Position numbers and translations under genes: made by a program
In this document: positions 51,747 to 60,943 of the stretch, one piece after another
Layout of the letters: every line of letters starts with the position of its first letter
Position numbering within the stretch: position 1 is the first letter of the stretch
Notes under the pieces: model-generated
Database searches by the model: none
What the model saw: only the letters and a program-made list of their open reading frames with translations
What the model was told of the DNA's origin: nothing
Assembly (NCBI RefSeq): GCF_030503435.1
Contig: NZ_JAUKPO010000002.1
Span: forward strand, 186,001 to 250,000
Direction: 5' to 3'
Source: Rhodocytophaga aerolata
GTDB taxonomy: Bacteria; Bacteroidota; Bacteroidia; Cytophagales; 172606-1
Length of the DNA: 64,000 nucleotides

Positions 51747-51751
51747 ACTAT

Positions 51752-51827
51752 TCGGCCAAGTACTCTATGGGAGGGCTTATGTACTAACTTTTCCATAGAA
51801 TACTTGAGTAGAAATCCACTGGGCCGA
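51752..51827. repeat. Nested inverted repeat (76 nt)
   Basis: Inner arms CAAGTACTCTATGG (51757-51770) and CCATAGAATACTTG (51793-51806) pair with one mismatch. Outer arms TCGGCC (51752-51757) and GGCCGA (51822-51827) extend the fold. It lies 5 bp after the stop of the 51303 gene. Confidence 0.6.
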
Positions 51828-51856
51828 TTAAGAAAAAAGAGGCAAAGTGAACTAAA

Positions 51857-51890
51857 TAAAAGCCAGATTATTTGTTCTATCTGGCTTTTA
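51857..51890. terminator. Intrinsic terminator between convergent genes
   Basis: TAAAAGCCAGAT (51857-51868) pairs perfectly with ATCTGGCTTTTA (51879-51890) around a 10-nt loop, with A/T runs on both sides. Confidence 0.75.
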
Positions 51891-52100
51891 AAAAGACATA
51901 TATAGATTTACCAGTATTCGTACGCTTATCATCCATCTGGTATTTCTTCGTTTTCCACAGTAAGCTACTGCTGTATCTGCTATTTTCGGTGAACAATGAA
52001 AACAAAGCAAAAAGATAAGCGATAGGAGGAAAAGCAGGGAAAGCAATTTTGAAAAGGCATATGGCTAGTTTTTGTCAAAAGCACTTTGCAAAGTTGCCTT

Positions 52101-53744
52101 TTACTTAACGCCCTTCCGCTCAATCTCCCGAAGGTTTTCCATTTTTTTGTTCCGCAGGAAACCATTAATATCTTCAAAATGCTCCTTAATGCGTTTGTTG
52201 CCGAATTCAAATACCTTAGTCGCCAGGCCATCCAGAAAATCTCTGTCGTGCGATACCAGAATCAGGGTTCCGTCGAAGGCTTTCAGGGCATCTTTCAAAA
52301 TGTCTTTGGTGCGGATATCCAGGTGGTTAGTAGGCTCATCCAGGATAAGCAAGTTGACTGGTTGCAAAAGTAATTTAATCATCGCCAGGCGGGTTTTTTC
52401 ACCGCCGGAAAGTACCCGTACTTTTTTCTCAATAGCATCGCCACTGAACATAAAGGCTCCCAGGATATCTTTAATCTTGGTACGTATTTCGCCAACGGCA
52501 ATATTATCTATCGTCTGAAACACGGTCAGGTCTTCGTCCAGGAGGGAAGCCTGGTTTTGGGCAAAGTAGCCGATCATAGAGTTATGGCCCATCTGAAGTC
52601 TGCCTTCATAGTCTATTTCGCCCATAATGGCTTTTACCAGCGTAGATTTACCTTCGCCATTTTTGCCCACAAAGGCTATTTTTTGTCCACGTTCAATGGT
52701 AAGAGAGGCATCTTTGAACACCGTATGGTCGCCGTATTTCTTGGTTAATCCTTCTACAATTACCGGATAGTTGCCAGAACGGGGAGCCGGCGGAAACTTC
52801 AGGTTCAGGGCCGAGGTATCTACTTCATCTACTTCCAGAATTTCCATCTTCTCCAGCATCTTCACCCGCGACTGTACCTGCAGGGTTTTGGAATAGGTAC
52901 CTTTAAAGCGGTCTATAAACTCCTGAATATCGGCAATTTGCCGTTGCTGTTCATCAAAAGCTTTCTGCTGCTGCTCCCTCCGCTCCTTGCGTAGTTGCAG
53001 GTAATGCGAATAGGTAGCTTTGTAATCGTAAATGCGGCCCATCGTTACTTCAATGGTGCGGTTGGTAATATTATCTACAAAGGTTTTATCGTGGGAAATC
53101 ACAATTACGGCCTTTGCATTGTTTACCAGAAAATCTTCCAGCCACTGAATAGACTCAATATCCAGGTGGTTGGTCGGCTCATCCAGGAGAATTAAGTCTG
53201 GTTTTTGCAGCAGAATTTTAGCCAGTTCTATCCGCATCCGCCAGCCGCCGCTGAACTCTTTGGTGGGCCTGGTAAAATCACTCCGTAGAAAACCCAAGCC
53301 TAATAAAGTTTTTTCCACCTCTGCGTCGAAATTGCTGTCTTCAATGGAATAATACTTCTCACTCAGGTCCGATACCTGTTCAATAATTTTGCTGTATTCA
53401 TCTGACTCATAATCGGTACGTGTTTCCAAGGCATGATTCAGCTCATCTATCTGCTTTTTCATGGCCAGTATTTTACCAAACGCCTTAGACGTTTCTTCAA
53501 ATACATTGCTGTCGTCTTCGATCAGTAAGTGCTGGGGCAGATAGGCAATAACGGCATCTTTGGGTGCCGATATTTTGCCGCGGGTAGGCTTGTTTACGCC
53601 GGCAATAATCTTTAATAAAGTGGATTTTCCCGCACCGTTTTTCCCCATCAGGGCTATGCGGTCATTCTCATTGATGTTGAAGGTAATATTGCTGAACAGC
53701 GCAGAGCCGTTAAACTCGACGGTGAGGGAGTCAACTGAAATCAT
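52101..53744 (-). CDS. ABC-F family ATPase
   Basis: 547 residues with two ABC domains and no membrane helices. Walker A motifs are GKNGAGKSTLLK and GKNGEGKSTLVK. Signature motifs are FSGGWRMRIELAKIL and LSGGEKTRLAMIKLL, followed by LILLDEPTNHLDIESI and LILDEPTNHLDI. A charged linker of about 80 residues (RKERREQQQKAFDEQQRQIAD) between the domains is the P-site tRNA-interaction motif of ABC-F factors. These proteins act on ribosomes in translation or antibiotic protection. By length and linker this is a housekeeping Bacteroidetes member rather than a known resistance type. Confidence 0.94.
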   Translation of the reverse strand: MISVDSLTVEFNGSALFSNITFNINENDRIALMGKNGAGKSTLLKIIAGVNKPTRGKISAPKDAVIAYLPQHLLIEDDSNVFEETSKAFGKILAMKKQIDELNHALETRTDYESDEYSKIIEQVSDLSEKYYSIEDSNFDAEVEKTLLGLGFLRSDFTRPTKEFSGGWRMRIELAKILLQKPDLILLDEPTNHLDIESIQWLEDFLVNNAKAVIVISHDKTFVDNITNRTIEVTMGRIYDYKATYSHYLQLRKERREQQQKAFDEQQRQIADIQEFIDRFKGTYSKTLQVQSRVKMLEKMEILEVDEVDTSALNLKFPPAPRSGNYPVIVEGLTKKYGDHTVFKDASLTIERGQKIAFVGKNGEGKSTLVKAIMGEIDYEGRLQMGHNSMIGYFAQNQASLLDEDLTVFQTIDNIAVGEIRTKIKDILGAFMFSGDAIEKKVRVLSGGEKTRLAMIKLLLQPVNLLILDEPTNHLDIRTKDILKDALKAFDGTLILVSHDRDFLDGLATKVFEFGNKRIKEHFEDINGFLRNKKMENLREIERKGVK

Positions 53745-54161
53745 GGTAAAATAAAATAAGCCGCAAAGATAGGGATTAATGTGGAAATGTGAAGATGAGA
53801 GAATTTGAAAATGAAAGGATTGTCAGAAATGAGCAAGCCACAACCTGTCAGGAACTTTATCACATTTGATACTATCTAAGGTTCAGTTTAGGTTCTCACC
53901 ATTTCTTCCTTAATCTCACCTGGAAATGTTCTAAAATTTCAAAATAAAATAATAGATATTGCTGGCATTATCAGATTTTTTTTTACAAATTTCTGTTCAC
54001 CACTCCTGATGAGTAAACCAGCAAAATTCATCAGGCTCTTATCTCAACCGGACTGTATCTAGGGTATCTAGGATGAAGACAACACGTTTGGTAAACTTAT
54101 ACCTAAGATAATCCGGTTCTAGTTTTGTATTTGACATAGTTTCCAATCAAAACGTACCGAT
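53745..54161. other. Intergenic region upstream of the cox operon
   Basis: 417 bp between divergent genes. Immediately before coxG lies TAGTTTTG (54120-54127), a match to the Bacteroidetes -7 box TAnnTTTG about 35 bp from the ATG. No clear TTG box lies at the expected spacing, so the promoter call is weak. I see nothing else. Confidence 0.35.
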
Positions 54162-54620
54162 ATGCAGCTAACTGGCAAACAAGTTTTGAATGCAGCCCCT
54201 TCTAAAGTCTGGGAGAAGCTGATGGATACTCCTACACTAGCCAGGATAGTTCCGGGAATTACAAAACTGGAACAAACAGGCGAAAATGCGTATACCTCTA
54301 CCATCCAGATCAAGATGGGCCCGGTAAATGGATCGTTTTCGGGTAATCTACAAATGCAAGACATTACAGAGCCAACGAATTTCACCTTGAAAGTGCAGCA
54401 GAACAGCAAGATCGGCAATGCCAATGCCGCTATTAAGGTAGACTTAATCCCTCTAAATGGGGAACAAACAGAAGTGGCTTTCGATGGCGATGCCAAACTT
54501 TCGGGATTGCTGGCGGGTATGGGGCAGCGGGTAATTAGTGGCGTAGCCAACACCTTAACCAAACAATTCTTCAGCAATCTGGAAAAAGAACTGGCTGGCT
54601 CCAACACCGAAAAAGTGTAG
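54162..54620 (+). CDS. coxG: CoxG-like SRPBCC family protein
   Basis: 152 residues, a START/SRPBCC fold of the CoxG type (MQLTGKQVLNAAPSKVWEKLMDT, then LARIVPGITKLEQTGENAY, and the C-terminal GMGQRVISGVANTLTKQFFSNL). CoxG helps attach molybdenum hydroxylases to the membrane or assists maturation in characterised cox systems. It is the first gene of the operon and is followed after 52 bp by coxS. Confidence 0.9.
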   Translation: MQLTGKQVLNAAPSKVWEKLMDTPTLARIVPGITKLEQTGENAYTSTIQIKMGPVNGSFSGNLQMQDITEPTNFTLKVQQNSKIGNANAAIKVDLIPLNGEQTEVAFDGDAKLSGLLAGMGQRVISGVANTLTKQFFSNLEKELAGSNTEKV

Positions 54621-54672
54621 CGGATAAATTATCAGACTCGTATAGATTTTTTCACCATAAACCCCTATTCCT

Positions 54673-55152
54673 ATGCAAATTCGTGTAAAGGTGAATGGCG
54701 TGGACTACACCCATGACGTAGAACCACGGTTACTGCTTGTCCATTACCTGCGGGATGTATTGCGTCTCACAGGCACCCACATAGGCTGCGATACCAGTAT
54801 CTGCGGTGCCTGCACAGTGCAGGTAGATGGCAATGCTACCAAAAGTTGCACCCTGTTTGCCGTACAGGCAGATGGCTGTGAAATTACAACGGTAGAAGGC
54901 TTGTCGACCAATGGAGAACTGCATGCGCTGCAAGAAGGATTTAAAGAGATGCATGGCCTCCAATGTGGCTTCTGCACCCCGGGCATTCTGATGACGATGG
55001 ATGAATACCTGAAAATTAATCCCAATCCTACCGAGGAAGAGATACGCCATGGTTTGAAAGGGCACCTGTGCCGCTGCACCGGTTATCAGAACATTGTAAA
55101 ATCCGTACAGTATGCTGCCAACAAACTTAAGAAAGAGGAGGTACCAGTATGA
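54673..55152 (+). CDS. coxS: (2Fe-2S) small subunit of a molybdenum hydroxylase, CoxS
   Basis: 159 residues. The plant-type cluster ligands are Cys39, Cys44, Cys47 and Cys59 in [18 protein letters not shown]... and the second cluster uses Cys98, Cys101, Cys133 and Cys135 ([15 protein letters not shown]). It passes electrons from the Mo centre to the FAD subunit. Its stop overlaps the coxL start by 4 nt, so the two are translationally coupled. Confidence 0.95.
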   Translation: MQIRVKVNGVDYTHDVEPRLLLVHYLRDVLRLTGTHIGCDTSICGACTVQVDGNATKSCTLFAVQADGCEITTVEGLSTNGELHALQEGFKEMHGLQCGFCTPGILMTMDEYLKINPNPTEEEIRHGLKGHLCRCTGYQNIVKSVQYAANKLKKEEVPV

Positions 55153-57533
55153 GCACAATGAATGGAATGGTCGGAAAATCCGTGAAACGGGTGGAAGACA
55201 AACGCTTCGTTACTGGTAAAGGAAAATATACCGATGATATTATATTGCCTTTACAGACCTATGCCTACTTTGTGCGGAGCCCTTACGCACACGCCCGGAT
55301 AGTGAATGTAGATACAGGAGCCGCTATAGATATGCCTGGGGTGCTTGCCATTTATACCGGAAAAGATGTGGAAGCCATTAATGGTGTACCCTGTGGCTGG
55401 CAGGTGAATTTCAAGAATGGAGATACCATGAAAGAGCCTAAACATCCTTTGCTGGTAGCCGACAAAGTTCGGCATGTAGGCGATGCGGTGGCAATGGTGG
55501 TTGCCCAAACCCGCGAACAAGCAAAAGATGCCGCACAAATGGTGATGGTCGATTATGAAGAGTTGCCGGTAGTAGTGAATGCCGCCGAGGCTGTAAAACC
55601 AGGGGCTCCCCAGGTTCATGCGGATGTACCCAACAATATCTGCTACGATTGGGAATTAGGCAATTCCAAGGCAGAAGTAGATCAGGCTATGTTGGAGGCC
55701 GCCCATATTACAAGTCTGGAGTTTGTAAATCAGCGCATGATAGCCAATGCCATTGAACCCCGCAGCTACAACGCCTTTTACGACGAGGCCAATGAAAAAT
55801 ATACGTTATATACCAGTACCCAGGACCCGCACCTGATCCGTTTGCTCATGTCGGCTTTTGTATTAGGTATTCCGGAGCATAAGGTGCGGGTAATTGGCCC
55901 GGACGTAGGGGGTGGATTTGGAAGCAAAGGCGATCATTATGCAGAAGAAGCCCTGCTTACCTGGGCATCTCAAAAAGTGGGCAGGCCCATAAAATGGACG
56001 GCAGAGCGCAGTGAGAGCTTTGTATCAGATGCGCAAGGACGCGACCATGTTACCAAAGCCGAAATGGGATTTGATAAAGAAGGTAAAATTCTGGCACTGC
56101 GGGTAAAAACCTATGCAAATCAGGGTGCTTATCTGGGCACGTTTGGCCCCGCTGTACCCACCTACCTTTACGGTACCTTAATGCAGGGGCTGTATACTAC
56201 TCCCAAAATAAATGTAGATGTAACTGGTGTGTTCACCAATACCACCGTAGTGGATGCCTACCGGGGAGCAGGCCGGCCGGAGGCTACCTACCTGCTGGAG
56301 CGCCTCATTGACCTGGCTGCGCTGGAAATGGGTATGGATCCGGCAGATATTCGCTTTAAGAACTTCGTCCCACCTTTTGATGGAACAAATCAGCCAGGCT
56401 ATCAGACACAGGTAGCCCTGCTGTACGATAGCGGAAATTATGAAGGGGTGCTCAGAAAAGGATTATCCATGCTTGGCTACGATGATTTCCGCAAAAAACA
56501 ACAGGAAGCCACCCGGAACGGAAAACTGCTCGGGGTTGGATTTTCCACCTATATAGAAGCATGTGGTCTGGCACCATCAGCAGTAGCCGGAGCGTTAGGT
56601 GCAAGAGCGGGTTTATATGAAATGGGCCAGGTGCGGGTACAGCCCACCGGCAAAGTAACGATCTACACTGGTACACATGCACACGGGCAAGGCCATGAAA
56701 CAACGTTTGCGCAGGTAGTAGCCGACAGGCTGGGTATACCCATGGCAGATATAGAAATCGTCCATGGCGACAGTGATAGCATGGCATTCGGTATGGGTAC
56801 CTATGGTTCACGGAGTCTGGCGGTAGGTGGTTCGGCTATCGTAAAAAGTATTGATAAGGTGATAGAAAAAGGCAAGAAAATAGCCGCCCATAAACTGGAA
56901 GCCAATGCCGGTGATATGGAATTTGCCAATGGCAAGTTTACCGTAAAAGGCACCGATAAATCCATCAGCTTTGGCGATGTAGCGTTAACTGCCTATGTGC
57001 CCCATGTATATCCCGCAGATCTCGAACCCGGTCTGGATTTCACCAGTTTTTATGACCCTACCAACTTTACCTATCCGTTCGGCTGCCATATTGCGGTAGT
57101 AGAGGTAGATAAAGAAACAGGTAAGGTAGAGCTAAAACGGTTTATTGCTGTAGACGATGTAGGAAATATAATAAACCCTATGATTGTGGAAGGACAAATT
57201 CATGGCGGAGTGGCGCAAGGTATAGGACAAGCCTTGTTTGAAGGAGCCGAATTCGACAGCAATGGCCAGCTTACCAACGCTTCGTATATGGACTATTGCA
57301 TGCCCAGGGCCGACGACTTACCCATGTTTGAAACTACCAATCAGGTTACGCCTTGCCCACATAATCCACTAGGAGCCAAAGGAGCCGGCGAAGCGGGAAC
57401 CATAGGTGCTACCCCTGCTGTGGTAAATGCAGTAATTGATGCCCTGTGGAGCGGCGGCCATAAAGTGAAGGATATCCGCATGCCTTTAACCTCCGAAAGA
57501 GTGTGGCGGGCCATGCAGGCCAGTGTGAATTAA
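55149..57533 (+). CDS. coxL: Molybdopterin-binding large subunit, CoxL form II type
   Basis: 794 residues, xanthine dehydrogenase/CoxL family. The N-terminal aldehyde oxidase/xanthine dehydrogenase a/b domain (about 20-135) precedes molybdopterin-binding segments such as [19 protein letters not shown] and [18 protein letters not shown], and ends with the catalytic Glu in GAKGAGEAG. The active-site loop reads AYRGAGR (370-376), the form II signature. Form I CO dehydrogenases have AYxCSFR with a Cys that binds Cu. This enzyme therefore lacks the known CO-oxidising site; it probably hydroxylates an aldehyde, purine or aromatic substrate. It overlaps coxS by 4 nt. Confidence 0.93.
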   Translation: MSTMNGMVGKSVKRVEDKRFVTGKGKYTDDIILPLQTYAYFVRSPYAHARIVNVDTGAAIDMPGVLAIYTGKDVEAINGVPCGWQVNFKNGDTMKEPKHPLLVADKVRHVGDAVAMVVAQTREQAKDAAQMVMVDYEELPVVVNAAEAVKPGAPQVHADVPNNICYDWELGNSKAEVDQAMLEAAHITSLEFVNQRMIANAIEPRSYNAFYDEANEKYTLYTSTQDPHLIRLLMSAFVLGIPEHKVRVIGPDVGGGFGSKGDHYAEEALLTWASQKVGRPIKWTAERSESFVSDAQGRDHVTKAEMGFDKEGKILALRVKTYANQGAYLGTFGPAVPTYLYGTLMQGLYTTPKINVDVTGVFTNTTVVDAYRGAGRPEATYLLERLIDLAALEMGMDPADIRFKNFVPPFDGTNQPGYQTQVALLYDSGNYEGVLRKGLSMLGYDDFRKKQQEATRNGKLLGVGFSTYIEACGLAPSAVAGALGARAGLYEMGQVRVQPTGKVTIYTGTHAHGQGHETTFAQVVADRLGIPMADIEIVHGDSDSMAFGMGTYGSRSLAVGGSAIVKSIDKVIEKGKKIAAHKLEANAGDMEFANGKFTVKGTDKSISFGDVALTAYVPHVYPADLEPGLDFTSFYDPTNFTYPFGCHIAVVEVDKETGKVELKRFIAVDDVGNIINPMIVEGQIHGGVAQGIGQALFEGAEFDSNGQLTNASYMDYCMPRADDLPMFETTNQVTPCPHNPLGAKGAGEAGTIGATPAVVNAVIDALWSGGHKVKDIRMPLTSERVWRAMQASVN

Positions 57534-57776
57534 ATCTAAACAACAAAACTTAGATAAAGAACTGATAACAGCTTTTGCAAAAGGCACCTGATAGAATCTT
57601 TAGCATAGTCAGTGGGTTTGTGCGGATTCTATACAGGGCTGTTGCAAAAGCGAGGCCTGCCCGGCCATGAGGGCAAAACTCTCGGTAAGGTGTATGGTCA
57701 ATACTTACTTCCTGCTTGATTAAAATGGTATAAGTAGAATATATTTCTACATTCTGTAAATCTAACCACAACACAA
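57534..57776. other. Gap inside the cox operon filled by repeat copy C
   Basis: 243 bp between coxL and coxM, where this operon is otherwise tightly packed. Copy C of the dispersed element (57562-57678) occupies the centre. Weaker similarity to copy A continues to about 57755. Confidence 0.7.
57562..57678 (+). repeat. Dispersed structured element, copy C
   Basis: About 117 bp, in the coding-strand orientation of the cox operon. Outer stem: GCTTTTGCAA (57571-57580) with TTGCAAAAGC (57642-57651), perfect. Inner stem: ATAGAATC (57591-57598) with GATTCTAT (57625-57632), perfect. A third small hairpin TGCCC/GGGCA lies at 57658-57675. It sits between coxL and coxM. Confidence 0.82.
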
Positions 57777-58610
57777 ATGATTCCAGTTGAATTTGACTAT
57801 AAAAAAGCCATCTCTGTGGAAGAAGCTTTGGAAGCTTTATCCAGTGGAGATAGTAAACTTCTGGCCGGAGGCTACAGCCTGATCCCTGCCATGAAACTGC
57901 GCCTCAATCAGCCGTCCATGCTGATTGATATCGGAGGCATTGCCTCTCTCAAAGGCATAGAGGAAGAAGACGGGCAGATTATCATCAAAGCCGGCACCAC
58001 CCACAACGACATTCTGAACAATGACCTCATTAAAACGCATCTTCCGTTTTTTCATGAAGCGGCCAGTATGATTGGCGATGTACAGGTACGGAACCGGGGT
58101 ACCATTGGCGGAAGCCTGGCCCATGCCGATCCGGCTGCGGATTGGCCGGCACTGGTACTGGTAGCAGAGGCAACCATTGATGTGGTAGGCACTGGCGGTA
58201 AACGGAATATCAAAGCTGCTGATTTTTTTACCGGCTTGTTTACAACAGCCTTGGCCGAAAACGAAATTATTACCGCTATCCGCATTCCTATACCAGCTAA
58301 TGGGTCGCGTATGGTGTATCTGAAGTTCGAAAATCCGGCTTCCAGGTTTGCCGTAGTGGGCTGTGCGGTGCTCCGCTCTTCTGATAAAAAAACCACGATT
58401 GCCTTTACTGGCGTAGCCGACTATGCCTTTAGAGATACCGCTGCCGAGCAGGTGGTTTCGGGAAAAATTCTGGACACAAATACTATTGCGGATGCAATGA
58501 ATGCAGCTGTATATGGGGTGAACGTTTTAAGTGACAATTTTGCTTCTGAGGATTACCGCAGACATCTGGCAAAAGTGTATTTGAAGCGGGCATTACAAGC
58601 TATCGCATAG
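57777..58610 (+). CDS. coxM: FAD-binding medium subunit, CoxM
   Basis: 277 residues, full length. It has the FAD-binding motif AGGYSLIPAMKLRL (about 31-44) and the second FAD contact TIGGSLAHADPAADWP (about 111-126), typical of CoxM/XdhB flavoproteins. The C-terminal CO dehydrogenase flavoprotein domain runs about 175-275. It receives electrons from coxS clusters. It lies downstream of coxL but is separated by repeat copy C. Confidence 0.93.
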   Translation: MIPVEFDYKKAISVEEALEALSSGDSKLLAGGYSLIPAMKLRLNQPSMLIDIGGIASLKGIEEEDGQIIIKAGTTHNDILNNDLIKTHLPFFHEAASMIGDVQVRNRGTIGGSLAHADPAADWPALVLVAEATIDVVGTGGKRNIKAADFFTGLFTTALAENEIITAIRIPIPANGSRMVYLKFENPASRFAVVGCAVLRSSDKKTTIAFTGVADYAFRDTAAEQVVSGKILDTNTIADAMNAAVYGVNVLSDNFASEDYRRHLAKVYLKRALQAIA

Positions 58611-58767
58611 CTATACTGTGTTTACGGAGAAAGGATCGTTTGTAGAGGTGTAAACAGTGTTTCACAAAGCTCCTCTATTAAGGTTTTACTTTATGCAGCC
58701 CCCTTAAGATACTATACTAATATATATAGTTCTCTTTAGGGGGCTCTACTAATTATACTATTGTAGA

Positions 58768-59685
58768 TTGGAAGCCCACAAAAATCTTAATAACGTTACC
58801 TTAGCCGACATCCGCAGCTTACTGCTGGAGCAAGGCTACATCACCGATGAATCAGTGTCTATGTCGCTGTTTCTTTCGCTTCAGTTAAATAAGCCACTGC
58901 TGGTGGAAGGGCCGGCAGGCGTAGGTAAAACTGAAATTGCTAAAGTAATGGCCAGAGCCTTGCAAACCGACCTGATCCGTCTGCAATGTTACGAGGGCCT
59001 GGATGCCACCCATGCTTTATATGAATGGAATTACCAGCGGCAACTGCTACACCTGAAAATGGTAGAACGCGAGCAGCAATCGGTAGATGAAAAGGAGCAA
59101 ACCATTTTCAGTGACCAGTTCCTGATGAAGCGGCCATTATTGCAAGCCATTACTCATTCCCGCAAACCCGTCTTGCTGATTGATGAGGTAGACCGCTCTG
59201 ATGAAGAATTTGAAAGTTTTTTACTGGAAGTACTCAGCGAATGGCAGATCACGATACCAGAAATTGGCACCATTACCGCTACGCACATTCCGCAGGTGAT
59301 TCTTACCGGCAACCGCACCCGGGAACTTTCCGAAGCTTTGCGCCGCCGCTGCTTGTACCTGTATATTGACTATCCGGATTTTGAAAAAGAATGGCTCATT
59401 GTACGCCAGAAAGTACCACAAATAGATGCCAGACTTGGCGAGCAGATATGCCGCTTCATGCAACAACTCCGCCAGATGAAGCTGGAGAAAACACCCGGAG
59501 TGGCCGAAACCCTGGATTGGGCCATGGCTTTAACTGCGCTACACATCGACCATCTGGATAAAGCTATTATAGAGCAAACACTGGGTGTACTCATCAAAGA
59601 CTGGCACGACACCCGGCAGGTACAAATGAGCCTGAGTGAACTGCTGGAAAAAACCGGTGTATACTCCAAACTTGATAATCTTTGA
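58768..59685 (+). CDS. coxD: MoxR-family AAA ATPase, CoxD-like
   Basis: 305 residues, TTG start at 58768; the next in-frame ATG is at residue 32, beyond the conserved N-terminus. Walker A is GPAGVGKTEIAK, Walker B LLIDEVDRSDEEFESFL, and sensor and arginine-finger segments follow (ILTGNRTRELSEALRRRCLY). MoxR ATPases with VWA partners insert or mature metal centres; CoxD is needed for the Cu-S-Mo site in CO dehydrogenase. Here it overlaps the VWA gene by 4 nt. It follows coxM by 157 bp. Confidence 0.9.
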   Translation: MEAHKNLNNVTLADIRSLLLEQGYITDESVSMSLFLSLQLNKPLLVEGPAGVGKTEIAKVMARALQTDLIRLQCYEGLDATHALYEWNYQRQLLHLKMVEREQQSVDEKEQTIFSDQFLMKRPLLQAITHSRKPVLLIDEVDRSDEEFESFLLEVLSEWQITIPEIGTITATHIPQVILTGNRTRELSEALRRRCLYLYIDYPDFEKEWLIVRQKVPQIDARLGEQICRFMQQLRQMKLEKTPGVAETLDWAMALTALHIDHLDKAIIEQTLGVLIKDWHDTRQVQMSLSELLEKTGVYSKLDNL

Positions 59686-60809
59686 TTACCCGCCATACTT
59701 CCTTATCCAGAAATATAGTCCATTTCTGCCGTTTTCTGCGCCAAAAAGGCTTTGCCCTAGGTGTAGAAGAAGAAACACTTGCATTGACCAGCCTAACCTA
59801 TATAGACTATAGCAACCGGGATGTATTCCGCATAGCCCTCAAAGCTGTACTTTGTCGCAGCCAGCTTCAGTTACAAGAGTTTGACGAATTATTTACTCAC
59901 TATTGGAAAGAGATAGATAAAGCCCTGGATTCTAAAGTACAAACAAAAGCTAAACCAAGCTTAAAACCGGGTGTTAATGAGGCTTCTTTTAAAGCATTGA
60001 AATCATGGCTGAACGGAAATAAACATGAAGAAGAGGAGCAAACGGCTTCCTATAGTTTTCAGGAAAGTTTCTCGCGGCAAGATTTCTCCAAAGTGCCAGC
60101 CGATGAACTGCAGGAGATGATGCGTATTATCAAAGCTTTATCCAGAAGGCTGGCGGCACAGGCAAACAGACGGTATGAAAAAACCATCAAACAAACCCAG
60201 CCAGACCTGCGCAGAACCTTACGGAAAAATATGCGGCTAGGGGGAGAATTATTGAAAATTGCTTTTAAAAAACCAAAAAAGAACCGCATTAAACTGGTGA
60301 TATTGTGTGATGTCAGTAAGTCCATGGAGTTGTATTCGGCATTTCTGCTGCAGTTTATGTATTCCTTTAGCCAGGTGTACAGCCGCATAGAAACCTTTGC
60401 TTTCAGTACTTCCTTACAGCACCTGACTCCTCTATTAAAGAAGACAGATTTTGCTCAGGCGCTCCAAACACTCAGCGTACAACCCACAAGCTGGAGTGGT
60501 GGCACCCGTATCGGTGAAAGCCTGCATACCTTTGTTACACACTATGCCCAACGTTTGTTAAATAAACAAACTATTGTAATTATCCTCAGTGACGGATGGG
60601 ATACAGGAGATGTAAAATTAGTCCAGGAAAGCATGGAAACGATACATGCCAGAGCCCGGAAAATAATCTGGCTGAACCCTCTGGCCGGATATACTGCTTA
60701 CAAACCACAAGTAGCCGGTATGCAGGCTGCCTTACCCTATATAGATGTATTAGCCCCGGTACACAATGCCGAAAGTCTACAGAAGCTCAGTCAATGGCTT
60801 AGATTATAA
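59682..60809 (+). CDS. coxE: VWA-domain protein, CoxE-like
   Basis: 375 residues. The start is a TTG at 59682 overlapping the coxD stop (TTGA). After a helical N-terminal half (about 1-200) the VWA domain shows its MIDAS motif in ILCDVSKSMELYS and SWSGGTRIGESLHTF, and ends with ILSDGWDTGDV. CoxE works with the MoxR ATPase CoxD in maturation of the large subunit's active site. It is the last gene of the operon. Confidence 0.9.
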   Translation: MITRHTSLSRNIVHFCRFLRQKGFALGVEEETLALTSLTYIDYSNRDVFRIALKAVLCRSQLQLQEFDELFTHYWKEIDKALDSKVQTKAKPSLKPGVNEASFKALKSWLNGNKHEEEEQTASYSFQESFSRQDFSKVPADELQEMMRIIKALSRRLAAQANRRYEKTIKQTQPDLRRTLRKNMRLGGELLKIAFKKPKKNRIKLVILCDVSKSMELYSAFLLQFMYSFSQVYSRIETFAFSTSLQHLTPLLKKTDFAQALQTLSVQPTSWSGGTRIGESLHTFVTHYAQRLLNKQTIVIILSDGWDTGDVKLVQESMETIHARARKIIWLNPLAGYTAYKPQVAGMQAALPYIDVLAPVHNAESLQKLSQWLRL

Positions 60810-60943
60810 CATACGTATCCTAATTTAATTCTGTAGACTTGCTTACTATAGCTAAATTCATAGTAGTTATGCTACCTTTACAATTTGGTATCTGCTTTTT
60901 GAAATAAGCAGCCATAAAAGAAGTAGGCTAACACAATACCTGT

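Larger units (their letters stand above)
51747..52100. other. Intergenic region between convergent genes with two hairpins
   Basis: 354 bp. It holds a nested inverted repeat (51752-51827) and a separate terminator (51857-51890). The rest, up to the ABC-F gene end, shows no gene. Confidence 0.55.

Noticed and set aside
54162-60809. Aerobic CO dehydrogenase for CO oxidation
   Set aside because: The large subunit has the form II loop AYRGAGR, without the Cys that binds Cu in form I CO dehydrogenases.
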